Shown piece after piece: positions 47,683-59,505 of a DNA stretch of 64,000 nucleotides. A model generated the notes under the pieces. That model was not told the DNA's origin, ran no database searches, and saw nothing but the letters and a program-made list of their open reading frames with translations. The DNA comes from Cucumis sativus (Eukaryota; Streptophyta; Magnoliopsida; Cucurbitales; Cucurbitaceae): the NCBI RefSeq assembly GCF_000004075.3, contig NC_026657.2:37992732-38056731 (forward strand), in the 5' to 3' direction. Positions within the stretch are counted from its first letter, which is position 1; each line of letters begins with the position of its first letter. A program made the position numbers and the translations under genes.

Positions 47683-48292
47683 ATGGCTTTAAGAATCAAC
47701 TGCTCATCTTCTTCACTTCTTCTCCTTCCTCAAGCTCCCCATTCCAATTCCTTCCACTCTACAAAATCGTCTAAATTATCTCTGTAAGTCTTCATCAAAT
47801 CACCACTCAATCTCTCTCTTCCGATTCTATATATAACGAATAAAACCGATATCTGTTTCGCAACTGTTTTTTTCATCTTTCAATTTCTCGATTGACTTCA
47901 GGAAAGAAGATGAACGATCATGGAGAAGTCGTCGAAGCGTATGCGCTTTAGGTTTAGCGAGTTTGATTTTCGCAATCGAAATCAGCGACGTCTTCATTGC
48001 TAGTGAATCTCTTGCTGTGGAATCGCCGCCGCAAGTACTTGTGGATTATTACTCACGGATCAGGCGTATGAAGAAGATATCGAGATGGAGCGATAAGATC
48101 AGAAAATGCGCTCCATGGCGAGCGAATTCGTTGGAGATCATTGTGCCGGAGAACCTCCCGAGGGCGTCACAGCGTCGGAAGTGGGAAGGAATTGCATATA
48201 ATGAATTCATAGATGTGAAGAAGAACGCTCCTCCGGGAATTCAAGTAAGTGCTTCTGAAATTAGCTCTGATAATTACTGTTTCTCTTTGTAA
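47683..48292 (+). CDS. CHLOROPLAST VESICULATION (CV)-like protein
   Basis: Exon 1 is 47683-47783 and exon 2 starts at 47902 (acceptor CTTCAG). The frame is open to a stop at 48292 (163 residues); a good donor, CAA/GTAAGT at 48245, means that coding may instead leave at residue 148 to a last exon I cannot place. The N-terminus (MALRINCSSSSLLLLPQAPH) is a plausible chloroplast transit peptide, followed by a hydrophobic VCALGLASLIFAIEISDVFI. The C-terminal block RWSDKIRKCAPWRANSLEII, then VPENLPRASQRRKWE, resembles the conserved C-terminus of CV as I remember it. CV is a stress- and senescence-induced protein that enters plastids, destabilises photosystem II components and drives chloroplast-derived vesicles to the vacuole. 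The neighbours VHA-c'' and an AKT channel reproduce the order around Arabidopsis CV (At2g25625), which strengthens the call. Confidence 0.68.
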
Positions 48293-51200
48293 AATTTGTA
48301 TGGATTTTACTTAGAAAGTCGTTTGATCAATCAATCACATGACTGGGTATATTGTTAATATTGCTTGTTTCGGTTGTTGTATCAATGAAATCCAAGTACA
48401 GATCGGCGTTGTTGTAGTACATGATGCAGTACGTTACATATTAATTAATTAAACTTCAAACCAATTCCGCTTTGCCATAAACGGCCCAATAATGTATTAT
48501 TGGGCCGCTTTTCTCCACTATAGTGGCCCAATTATGGAAGTTAATAGCGTTTTGGTATGAAAATACTTATAAATTGGAAGGAGTGCTCCACTCTTTACTT
48601 ATAAATTCTTCAATTCAGTACGGGCAGATGGAAGGTAAGTCATTGCTCGTCCGGTCAAGACTGCCCAAATGTTTATTTATATGTGTATATATGTTTCTTT
48701 GTATATGTATGTATATATGTAATATAGGTATGTATGTATGTTAAATTAACCATAAACCAATTTTTATTGCCTAAAATACACACACATATACATGTATATA
48801 TTTAAACACAATTTCATTTTGTTTTGTATAAGTTTATATACAAAAAAAATTTTAAATTTAAGACGGGTTTGATTTTTAGTTTTTTTAAATTAAAACATAC
48901 CAACTTTATTTTCATAGGTTGTTATTTAGTTTAGTCAGAAAATTTTTTAAAAATAGAAGATTTGACAAACTATTTACAATTGATAGCAAAATTTTAATTC
49001 CATTCCAAAATAGATAACATGGAGTGGGTTTAAATAATTATCATAATTATGATTAGGATTATTATACTTTTTCTCTTATTTCACTCCCTCCTTTTACTAT
49101 TTCACGTTCCTCTTCTCTTATTCCTCATCCTTCATTTCTCCTATATGTCACTGTTTCTTACTCTATCATTTCATTATTTTCCATTTCTCCAAACTTTGAT
49201 TATAATAACCTAAATTATAAGAATTTGTACCAAAAAACATAGTATAATAACTCGTCAACTATAATAACTACATATTATAATAACTTATTTCATGCTCTAA
49301 TATCCTTGAAAGACAAAATCTATTACACTTAATTTTTGTATAAATAGTTTGTTTGTTGTTTTGTTTCTTTTTATTTTGAAAATTTCACATTTTAAAATAT
49401 AGACACAATGGGATAGAATAAAGTAAATTTGGTTGCATAACTAACTAGAGATATCAAAAGTTCTAATTCTTTTAATATATTATTAGTCCTTCTAAATGAA
49501 ACTAGTGGATAAATTTGTTCGACTATGCTATTTGAGTAACAAAATGTACGAAATTATAAACTCTATATTGAAATATTAACTTGATATACAAAATACTACT
49601 ATGTAAACAACAATCTTATATCACACTTTTTTTAGAAATTCATTGAATAATAATTATATTTTGGTAAAAAAAAAAAACATAATGTAAATGTTAACTTGAA
49701 TATATAGACAATCAATTACTACAATCAAAATTTCTTAGTTGAAGCATATATTCATAGACAATAAATCATTCAAAGGTATTGAAGTACTAATGAAAACAAC
49801 AAAATTACTGGATATGTTAGTTATACTTTAAAATTCGAGAGCATGATCACATCAACCACTATACTTTATGCAGTTTTTGTAATTTGCTCACATTGAAAAA
49901 CTCATATACCCATTTACTCATTTTATAAATATTTGATAGAAGCTAGTCTCAATATTTTAAAAAATATATATTTATCCACTAATTTTACTAAGAAGGATCA
50001 ATTATATATTAAAAAAGAATTAGAACTTTTGATATTCACAAATAACAAGGTTTTAGAATTTTAGTTTGTTAGTTTATTAGCAAAATGATCCAATATAAGA
50101 AAAATTATCAAATTTTCTATACAATTATGCGTCATTTTGCTGAAAGAACTTATTTGTTTATATAAAATACTTTATTGGTTTTCAAATAAAATATTTGAAT
50201 GTTTAATATTTTCAAATTAAATTTATTATTGTTAAAAAAAACATGAATATATAATATAATAAACACTCAACTTATAAGATTTTCATGTTTTTAAACCCAA
50301 TCTAACTCCAACGAGTTAATAACTCAATCCAAACTATATGGATGGAATCAGATTACTTTTTTGAAACCCTTATATATAGTTTATAAATATGCATATGATT
50401 GATAACTTATAGAGTAAGATAAACTCAACTACTATATCCTAACCTAATTGGATTGTCAATGTTAACGTAGGCTTAACAATTTCTTAAAAAATTAAGTACT
50501 AATTGATTAGGGATGACAAAGTGGAATAAAGAAATGGACTCTCCATCTCAAATCACACAACAACCTTTTCCCCCGTCTCTCAAATTCCTAATTTGTTTTA
50601 GATGAAAACATTGAGATATCATCAGAACTTTCGTTAGTTCTAAATGGTTGAAGAGAACAGTTGGAATTTTCTAATTTACACGAACACACCATATCACCAT
50701 ATCACCATCTTACATTTTCATGTAAGTAATGTAAGTACACATGAGGATGATGTGATATATACATATACCATCAACATGTGTTGAAGATCAAAAGCTCCAC
50801 ATGACCAAGAGATATGTGGATATAAACACAATTAAAAAATATTTTACACTTTCAACCCGATAAATAGAGGCGGTACTAAAATTAAAATATTAATAAAAAT
50901 CCATGTATGTGTAATTTAGGTCGAGTTTGGTACAACTTTATTTTTGTTTATTTCTCTCTTAAATTTTGTATATTTTTAACTCTTGAGTTATTGATAATTT
51001 TCTTTTTAAAAAAACTTATAACTACGATATATTGAGCCAATTGACCGAACCAAAGTCGGTTGGTAGGAGAATGAGAAGGGTTGACTAATGTCGGTTTGAA
51101 AAAATTTCAAATCATAATTTTTCTTAAAAAAATCAAAGAGCTAAACCAACACAACCTACTAGCAACCCAAAACCAACTACCGCCTTTTATCTTTCGACTA

Positions 51201-51939
51201 TCAAGGTCGGCTTGAACTTTTTTACTAAACCCACTATAGTTAATATATAGTGGCGGTTTTAGTAGAAAAATCAATTATAACTAATGAATGGTTTAGGATT
51301 TATAAAGTTAAAAAGAAAAAAAAAATCAAATGAATGCAGGAAGGAATTGAAATTTTTAAATGGGAAAAAGCAAGAAAAAAAAACCCAAAGTACCCATTTA
51401 CCAAAGTGGCATAATGGAAGCATTAGCACTCCCATTTTAATCTCAAAATCAAAATAACCAAAATAGCCTTGAAAAAAAGAGTCTACCCATGATATGATAT
51501 GACATTACATCTTATTAGGGGCAAAAAGAAGTATAACCTAATTTTCCACTACTCTTCACAATAAGATAATATGGAAATTTTGATAGCAAGCTTTGAAGGC
51601 AACCAACTTCTTTTATGCATCAAACAAATATTAGCGAACCCCATCCCCTTAAGCAAGCAATTGACTGTTTTTGTATTTGCTAAAAATATAAATAACGACA
51701 ATGCTCATGAAAACTGGACTTAACAACAATACTTTCTATTATAAATCTCTTCACCCTTGAGTTTTGGCTAATTACCTCTTGCTACGACGAGAATGGCGAG
51801 GGCGGGATGGGGATGGAAAGAAAGCCGTTGTCGTCGCCTTAACAAAGCAATTCACTGTTATTTGGAGAAACAAGAAACTGATAGACGAAAATGGCAATAA
51901 GATTGGATCTAACAGTAATCTTACGATTTAGCTTTCTTT
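48293..51939. other. Long AT-rich intergenic stretch
   Basis: A GTATATATG/TATGTATG-type low-complexity stretch lies at about 48680-48745. Weak remnants similar to repeat family 2 (ATTATAATAACTTATTT words) lie around 49050-49300. About 51030-51260 carries GTCGGTT/AACCGAC-type words that look like an old repeat. About 51600-51939 is probably the TIFY8 3' untranslated region. I see no supported gene. Confidence 0.5.
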
Positions 51940-54900
51940 TTACTGTTCAGCATTGAGATCTGCTGCACGAACAGCTTTTTGGGTCTCTTCCGCTGCAACG
52001 CTGCGTGGATGATCACCTACAGCTACAGCCAGAATGTTGGTTTTGGTTTGTAATTTATTGGGTATAAAAGCCATTAAAATGAACCTAAATGAAAAAGATT
52101 GCATCAGCAAACTCGCAATCAACTTTCTAACAAAGTAAAATCTTACTATTGAGTCTTGAAAACCTGATAGATAGCTGTAAGAATCCATGATCGCATATAC
52201 TAATATATTTTGTTGTTAATAATCATACTCAGGTAATCCGATCTTCTTTTTAAGTTAGAATCACCTGCTTGTGTCGAGATCGGAGTATCGCCAACACCTC
52301 GACTGGTGGATATCAAACTATGATATAACTTTCCATGATAATCTTTAGCTGATTCTTGCTCACTAGGTATCCTAGTTATATTTAATTTAGGTGCTAAATT
52401 TGTTGACCAAGAGCCCCCATTTGATCCAGCTAAGGCCATTATAATATCAGCCTGAAAAATATTCGGCAACAAGTGCTGAGATTAATGGATAATTAATTAA
52501 CAATAAAAGAGATTAAACATGCAAACATGATTCTTCCTTCTAAAACGTGGTCAGTTGCTAACAAATATGAACTAGGAAACGAAAGATGTGGAACAAATTT
52601 TATACATTTCTTGACTTGTAATTAGATGGCACTTTACTCATGTATGTTGCCATTTACTCATTTGACTCAAAACTTTAGCATAGCTAAGTCTCGATTAAGT
52701 ATGCCGGAACCTATATTCCAATTGCCCATTTGATACAAAATTTGTAGAAGCCAAAGTCGATAAATCTTTACCAAGTATGCATGGGGAGCTTGTCAGTTCA
52801 AAAGTCCAAGAAAAAATGAGAATAGTATAACGCATACTTATAAATCCAGATTGGTTTCAAATGAAGCATTTGCCATATAGGAAAAAATACCTTGTTTGGA
52901 TGGACATCATCAAAAACATGAGCTTGACCGCCGTAGAAAATAGTCATCTGTCTGTTGTCGGAATCAAGACCCTGCTGACTGTCACAATATATTTAAACAC
53001 ACAGCACTATTAGGTCGGTTCACTACTCCACCTATACGTCTGTTTGTTTTGTCATCTATTTTTTACAAATGGTTTCAAAATTTCAAATTAATTTTTGGGG
53101 CGGGGGGAATTGCATTGAAAAACATGTATTTGGTTTTGGAAATTGACTAAAAATTTAAATGGTTACTTAAAGAAAGATGAAAACAGGGGAGAAACACAGT
53201 TTTCAAAAACCAAGTGGCAATCAATTGAGACCTTAATTGTTGAAGAACAAATGAAAATGTAAGCTGTTCAAAATGATCAGCGGTCTGGAATCTACCTTGA
53301 AGGGTTAGAAGATTTGTATGCTAAACTTTCGGTCTTGGTCTTCTGCTTGTCACAACTTTGCAACATTTGAGATGAGTGTCTTTGATCATGTCGAGCATTA
53401 AAGCTACTTAAGAGTCCAGGGTTTTTCATCCCAGTTCTAGATCCTTCATCAGCAGCAGATTGAGAAATATTGGAAGGAGCAACATTAAATTCCCTTGAAG
53501 AATTGGAAGCTATTTGATGAACACGAGGCACAAACTGACTCCCAAGTGAAGAATTTAGTGCAGAACTCATGTTTGATGGAATAGGTCTCTCCCATTTGGA
53601 AACACTAGGATTGAATCTAGTGCCAAGAGAATGTTGTGTGAGGGAAGAAGAAGCAATTCGTGGTGGCTGCATACTGTAGACCACCTCATTATCGTTGTAT
53701 CTTGGTCGATCTCCACCAGCTCCATTTTGTAGTATCTGATACAAGATCAAAGAAATTTATATCAAATTATCCATTAAAATCTTTTTCGCTCCCACGTGAG
53801 TACGACTAAAGAAACTAAAAGCTGTCAAAACCTTCACTGCATGCGACTCTCAAGAGAGTCAGAGGCTTACATGAGGAATTTGGTTTCTATATGGTCCCAT
53901 GAAAGCAGAATCTGGATTACCACGTTTAATCCCAGCTATTCGGTTACCGTTTTCAGGTCCAGATATATCATTCCTTGGACTATAGAATGGAACCCCTTCA
54001 AGGTAATCACAAACCTGATTTTCTATCAAAAGTGAGGAAAGAACAGAGTAAATTTCAAATCAGACAGATGTGAGATGACACTTGAAAATAAAGCAAAAGG
54101 CCACAGTAAGGATTCAAAATTATATACATCAGTAAGTTCAGTTCAAACTTCACAGATGAAACAAAATAAGGAATAGAAATGCACGTCACAACACTCAGTT
54201 CAAGGAGAGATATACAAGCTGAATGAGACTTTTGGCCTGAGTAGGAAGAAATTAACAAAGGGAAAGGAAGATTCTAGGAAAAAATAAGTGTAGTTTCCAT
54301 TTCAGAATAGCATATAGTTTTAAAAAAACAGAACTAAAAGAGATAACCAAATGGAAAAGAGGTCTTTCAGAAAGCTTCAAACCAATGGTGACCTCAAAGA
54401 AAACAAACCATTACACTTTACAGTGACATAAAGAGCAAAAGGAAAGAGCGTTGCAGACAGAAATTCTACGTTGCAGGAAGAAAATTTGAATAAAACTACC
54501 GAAGTCAACTTTATACAGAAAAGACGAGTTCACACATAATAATCAATATTTTATAATCAAAAGCTGCCTAATAAAAAAAATGTAACAAAAAATGAAGAAT
54601 CACGCTCAATGAGAATCGAGAAACTATCAGAAGACGATAACGATCGGAATATTCATCAAAACAAAAGGAAAACAGAAAAAATCGAAGTCATTCAGGCCAA
54701 AAGGAGAAGCAATTAAACAAAGGCAATAAAAACTAAATAACCTAGAAAAACGCAAATTGAAGATAGTGAATGTTAATTAAACAGACCAGACGCAAGATCG
54801 GAGGCAGCGGAGATGAGTCCACGGCCACCACTGGATGAAGCCAAAGCCGACGGCGGCGTCGATGCCTCTGAGAAGCTTACATCCGGCGTCTTCGCGGCCA

Positions 54901-55039
54901 AGAGTACGGAAGCATCTTTCGTCTTAATGCCAAGAAAATCATGGAAGATCGCATTACCTAACTGTGGAACCTGACTCGTACTCTTCTTCTCACCATTGCT
55001 GCAGTAACCAGCATCGGAATAAGCGCCTTGACGAGCCAT
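51940..55039 (-). CDS. TIFY8: TIFY8-type protein (TIFY motif, no Jas motif)
   Basis: TIFY8 is a nuclear transcriptional regulator of the TIFY family. It has a ZIM/TIFY domain for NINJA binding and dimerisation but lacks the Jas motif and so is not a JAZ. Exons: 55039-54787, 53995-53871, 53735-53296, 52978-52891, 52451-52229 and 52016-51940; these join in frame to 401 residues. The N-terminus (AIFHDFLGIKTKD) is a conserved TIFY8 feature. The middle is Ser/Asn-rich and disordered. The TIFY core MTIFYGGQAHVFDDV lies at 284-298 and continues as HPNKADIIMALAGSNGG over an exon junction typical of the family. The C-terminus has KRRSDYLS, then HPRSVAAEETQKAVRAADLN; there is no SLxRFLxKRK-like Jas motif. 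If the exon 5 donor is not used, the frame ends earlier, at 52200. The internal exon 2 acceptor (TTGAAG) is weak. Confidence 0.9.
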
Positions 55040-58000
55040 TAGAGACAGAACCACAAGCAACGCCTCTTTACGAAAGCATCCATTTCACTCTGCATAAAGA
55101 GCAAGAGTGTAGAGAACAACAAAAGACAAGAAACTCGGTTTTTGAAAAGAAACATACAGAGAACCAAAAACAAGAAAAAGGTAAAAAGAATCAGAAGAGA
55201 GAGGAAACTGAAAGAATCAGGCTCTTTTCTCGAGATAAACAGCACAGAAAAAGCATCTTGAGAAACTTCCCGACGCCGGCGCCGGTGAGGCTATTTGATT
55301 AAATGATGAGAAATTCAGTAATATCGTAAACGAATTTTGTTGCAGAATAAGGAAATTTTGAAGAGGTGTGAAGCTCATCAAAATCAAAATCAAAATCACA
55401 TGGAGAAAGAAATATGAATGATGAAAGATTTAGAAGGATGGAGACAGACAGCTTCTTCAGTCCATTGGAGAGAAAAATGAAATTATGGGTTTTAAGTTGC
55501 AAATTTTTTAGTTAAATTTGGTTTATTTGTGATTAAAATATAATCATTGTGTACTTAAATAAAATGTTCAAGCTTGTCTTCTCCGTTTTGCTTTTTAATA
55601 TTTACTCTCAAATTTATCTGCCTCATATTTATTTATTTCTTACAGCATAATTAATAGAAAAGTGGAAAAGTAATTAAATTTCATATAGATAATTTTCAAA
55701 ATATATTTCTAACAGTCAAATCGATCCATCATTTTCTAAAAAGATTAATTAAAAATATACAATCGGTTGATAGAGATAGAAATCGGCTTAATTTTCAATA
55801 AAAATTCAAACGAAAAATGTTTTTTTTAAACTATTGTAGTTAACACGAGCATGATTGGACTATGTTAGATATTATATTAAATTTGTCTTCACTTAGTTTT
55901 TATATTAATCGAGTGATATGCAACAATGATGTTTAATATTAATTTTCATTTCTTGGATATTTTTTGATATTTCAAGCCCGTGAAGAGTGTTAAATATTGT
56001 ATAAATTATAGAATCAAACTATCAAATTAATGATGGGTAATTGGTGTCTTTTTTATGCTAGGATTAAATTAACAAATTGCTTAACTTTATACTTTATTAT
56101 ATTTCAAATTAACACCTTGGTTTAAATATTATTTGCCTATCTCTATTTTTAGTTGTGTTCCTATCGGTTTTTGTACTTTTAGAATAATATATTTGGTCTA
56201 CATATTTTCACTTTTTTCCCACCTTAGTCCATGTACTTTCAAATCATATATTTTGGTATTTATAATTATTGTCAAAATCATTATTTTTATTACTCCATTT
56301 ACATTTTTTTCATATTTCGTTATTTTGTATCGAAGTTTTAAAAATATGGATCAAAATAGTCTAAAAAAATACATTTTAGTCTTCAAATTTGGATGAATAC
56401 GAGTGTTTAGTTCATGAAGATAAGAAAATGAACTTTAGTTCCTATGTTATAGTAATAGACCCCTTTGATAATTTTCAAAATGAATATTTATTTTTTTTTG
56501 TTTGAATAATTATAGTTTTCGTGTTTTAAAAAATAGGTTTAAAAGATAGAAGTATTTTTGTTTTTTTAAAAATTATTATACGATATTTAAAAAAAAAAAA
56601 GATTTAGAGAAGATATGAATTTAAGAAAATATCATTCTAATTTAAAAATTCATATAATTATTTAAAATAAAAGTATAAAAGTATCTGATGAATTTTAGAA
56701 AACTAAAAACTGGAAAAGATATATCTCGAAAACTCAAGAACCAAATAAGTGAATCTATGGTTATAAACGTGATATATTTTAAAACTCATGGACTAAATGC
56801 ACGTATTGTTCAATACTTAGTAATTAAAAAAATAATTTTTCATTTTCTCTCTTTCAAAATATTTTTTTATAAAAAAATTGCATAAATTAAATGAACAAAA
56901 GTAAAAAATGCAGATATGAAAATAAACATTTGAAATACAATAACCAAAAGAAAAGAAAGAAAATGCATGGACCAAAATATCCATAAATGAGACATCAATA
57001 TCAAATATCAACAATTGATATTTTCAAAATCTCTATTCCATTTTCTTTTCAATAACCATTTAAATTTAAAAATTTTCATTCTTTATTTCAATCTAAAAAA
57101 TATATATATTTTTATAAAGTTGGGAGAGCGAAATATTCAATCTCTAACTTTGGGGAAAAAATATTTAATAACATTAAATATATATATTATATGTTAGATA
57201 TTTTATTTTTGAATATCACTTTTTTGTCCTTTATTTTTTATGTTTATTGTATAGTAAGAGAATATTTCTATTTGGACCTCATGAAATGACAGAAGATATT
57301 TTTCATGTGTATTTCTCAAGTTAGGAATTAATATAAAGTCAATGCCACTTTTTCTCTTGTATTTTAAGTCTTTTTTCCTTCAATTTTTAATTCAATTCAG
57401 GGGAAAAAAACCCATCTTTTGTCTTTTTATTGAAAATCAATTAAAATTTTATTTTATGATTTTAGATTCACTTAATTAAATAAATACTACAAATTCTAAA
57501 AACAGCATTTTTTTTTTTTTTGTATTCAGATCTTGAGTTTTGAATTTTAAAATACAAATTCATATTAAATAAATATAAAAATTTTAAAATTACATAGACT
57601 CTATTATTTTTTTAAAAAATAATTAAAATATGTGTATTACAACGTATAATTTAGACTAATATGCAAAAACAACCAACTTATTTATAAATACTATATAAAA
57701 TGACAAAAAAAAAAGTTTAATTTTCTATTTTATTATTTTGCCATATTTGAAAATATATCCATTAATTTTTTTTAAACAAATAATTTCTAAATAAATGGTA
57801 TTAAATTCTTTGGTTCAGTTATTGAAAAATGGTAAAATTGACAAAATAGTTACAGCTCACCACAATGATGAAGCTTAAATAATAATATGATGTAAATTAT
57901 TTTAGTTTGAGAAAAAAATAAGGTTTTGGAATAGTGTTATAGCTAGACCAGGTACACTCCAAAAGCTTAATCTAAATGGTATTACATATGCAAATTCTTC

Positions 58001-59505
58001 TGCATTGTGTTATGCATGACAATAATTCGAGAGTGATTGCTATATTTGTTACCGCTCCTAACTATAGGAAGGCCAATGAAGCTCATAAAGAGGTACTAAT
58101 CCTCATCGTCTACATGGAACTAAAGTACCCAGAACTTCATTTGGTATGTAAACCTTCCAAAGCAGACCTTGATATAAGTATAACTACATAGATATTAATG
58201 TGTCTTTCTACTTCCAACAATTAGCTTCAAATTCCCACTCCAGAAACGCGATGTGATATTTAAAACAATATGATAACAACAATGGTTCAAGAAAGCAATT
58301 ATATAATCAAAAGCAAAGCATGCTCGAATGAAGATTATTAAAGCTGATAATTATCTATACGACCTAACTTAGAATAATAATCTAAACCCTTTTAAAAAGT
58401 AGGTACATAAATTGTGATTTTCCCCCAATCAAATTAGTTGATGTGTGTGATGCTCTAGTGGCAAAGAACTTGAAAGAAAAAGTGATCTTACGAGGATATG
58501 GAGTGGATTCCACTAGCTAGTCATCTCGGAAGAAATGTCTTGTCTGCATCTGGGTTTTTAACCTGAAACACACCGCTGTGGAGAAAATTGTTCGATGAAG
58601 TCGCCAACATGTGACTTTTTAACAATTGAGTTGAATGTAGACCGAAAGTTACTTGATTCCTAATAACCACAGATACAAATTCGATGTATTTTATATTTTC
58701 TCTTTCCTACATCGAAATGTTGTCAGCACCATTGTGGTGGCCTTCTCAAATAATTTCATCAGCATTCACAAAGCTCCTTGTCACATTGTTAATGGACAAT
58801 GATGCAATTCAACTGAAGTTCGGTTGCAAAAGCACTTGCCAACAATTGTGCGTTTCATCATCATTCTGTTGAAAAACCTTGCTTTTCAGCAACATCCACA
58901 TACGTCACATGCTTGAATTCAACACTCCCATCCTTGTTTTTCTCCCTGCCAATGCAGTTTTGGTCGCAAGACCTGAATTCAAAGTTGAAATTCAACAAAT
59001 GGATTTTGATCCCCGGGGGAAAAGGCTTTTTGCACATATAAAAGAATAACAGATTGAACAAAATAAAACGGGAAAGCCAAAATATGGATTTGGATTACAT
59101 TGATGTTCATGAACAGCTAATGTCAATTGCCACCTTCGACTCGGTCCTTGCTTCGACTACTCTCTATTGTGTTTCAACGAGACCTAATAATAATAATTTG
59201 GAAGAAGAGGTTAAATCAAATGGACTTGCGTTCTGTTCTACATTCAAATGTATAATACAATCCCAAGTCCAAAATGAATTCTTGCAATCTCTTCATTCAA
59301 TATACAAATGTCCCCTTAAAACACTAAATCCACAAAACAAAGTATGTTTATCCCCTCGTCAAACATCTGCACATGCCTGTGAAACTGGACCATATATTCG
59401 AGTTTCTCCAAAGATTCTAATGGAAAAATTATGTAGCGCAAGTCATTTTTTGTATAGCTAATGCACAGTTATTTGCCAGCAAAATCAAAATTTAAGTAGA
59501 TGGTT
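55040..59505. other. TIFY8 leader/promoter and long AT-rich intergenic stretch
   Basis: About 55040-55480 is the TIFY8 leader and promoter; GC-rich GACGCCGGCGCCGG lies at about 55271. From 55500 to 57950 the DNA is AT-rich with no supported gene; 56100-56830 has the look of an old, diverged repeat (words such as AGTCCATGTACTTTC and TTGGTCTACATATTTTC). Between 57976 and 59461 are short open stretches that I could not resolve (see 58498-59061). Confidence 0.5.
58498..59061 (-). other. Unresolved protein-like open stretches, possible gene or gene fragment
   Basis: On the minus strand, 59061-58861 is open and ends with FEFRSCDQNCIGREKNKDGS and then a VEFKHVTYVDVAEKQGFSTE-like tail. Further down, about 58569-58530 reads VKNPDADKTFLPR before a stop, behind an acceptor-like TTTCAG. 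The mixed, charged composition looks more like protein than the AT-rich surroundings, but I cannot connect the pieces into a model or name a family. It could be a decayed gene, a small unannotated gene or chance. Confidence 0.25.

Noticed and set aside
47298-47774. Open frames on both strands across the tRNA
   Set aside because: The minus frame (AGSRTRVYCLEG-like) is the usual by-product of translating a tRNA gene; the plus frame runs through the tRNA and is out of frame with the CV-like gene.
59007-59018. GATCCCCGGGGG resembling a cloning polylinker
   Set aside because: It is only a short chance match; there is no vector sequence around it and the flanks are normal genomic DNA.
59054-59461. 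135-codon plus-strand open frame
   Set aside because: It lies in the 3' region of the PPR gene, has no recognisable domains or nearby promoter features, and its composition fits random open sequence.
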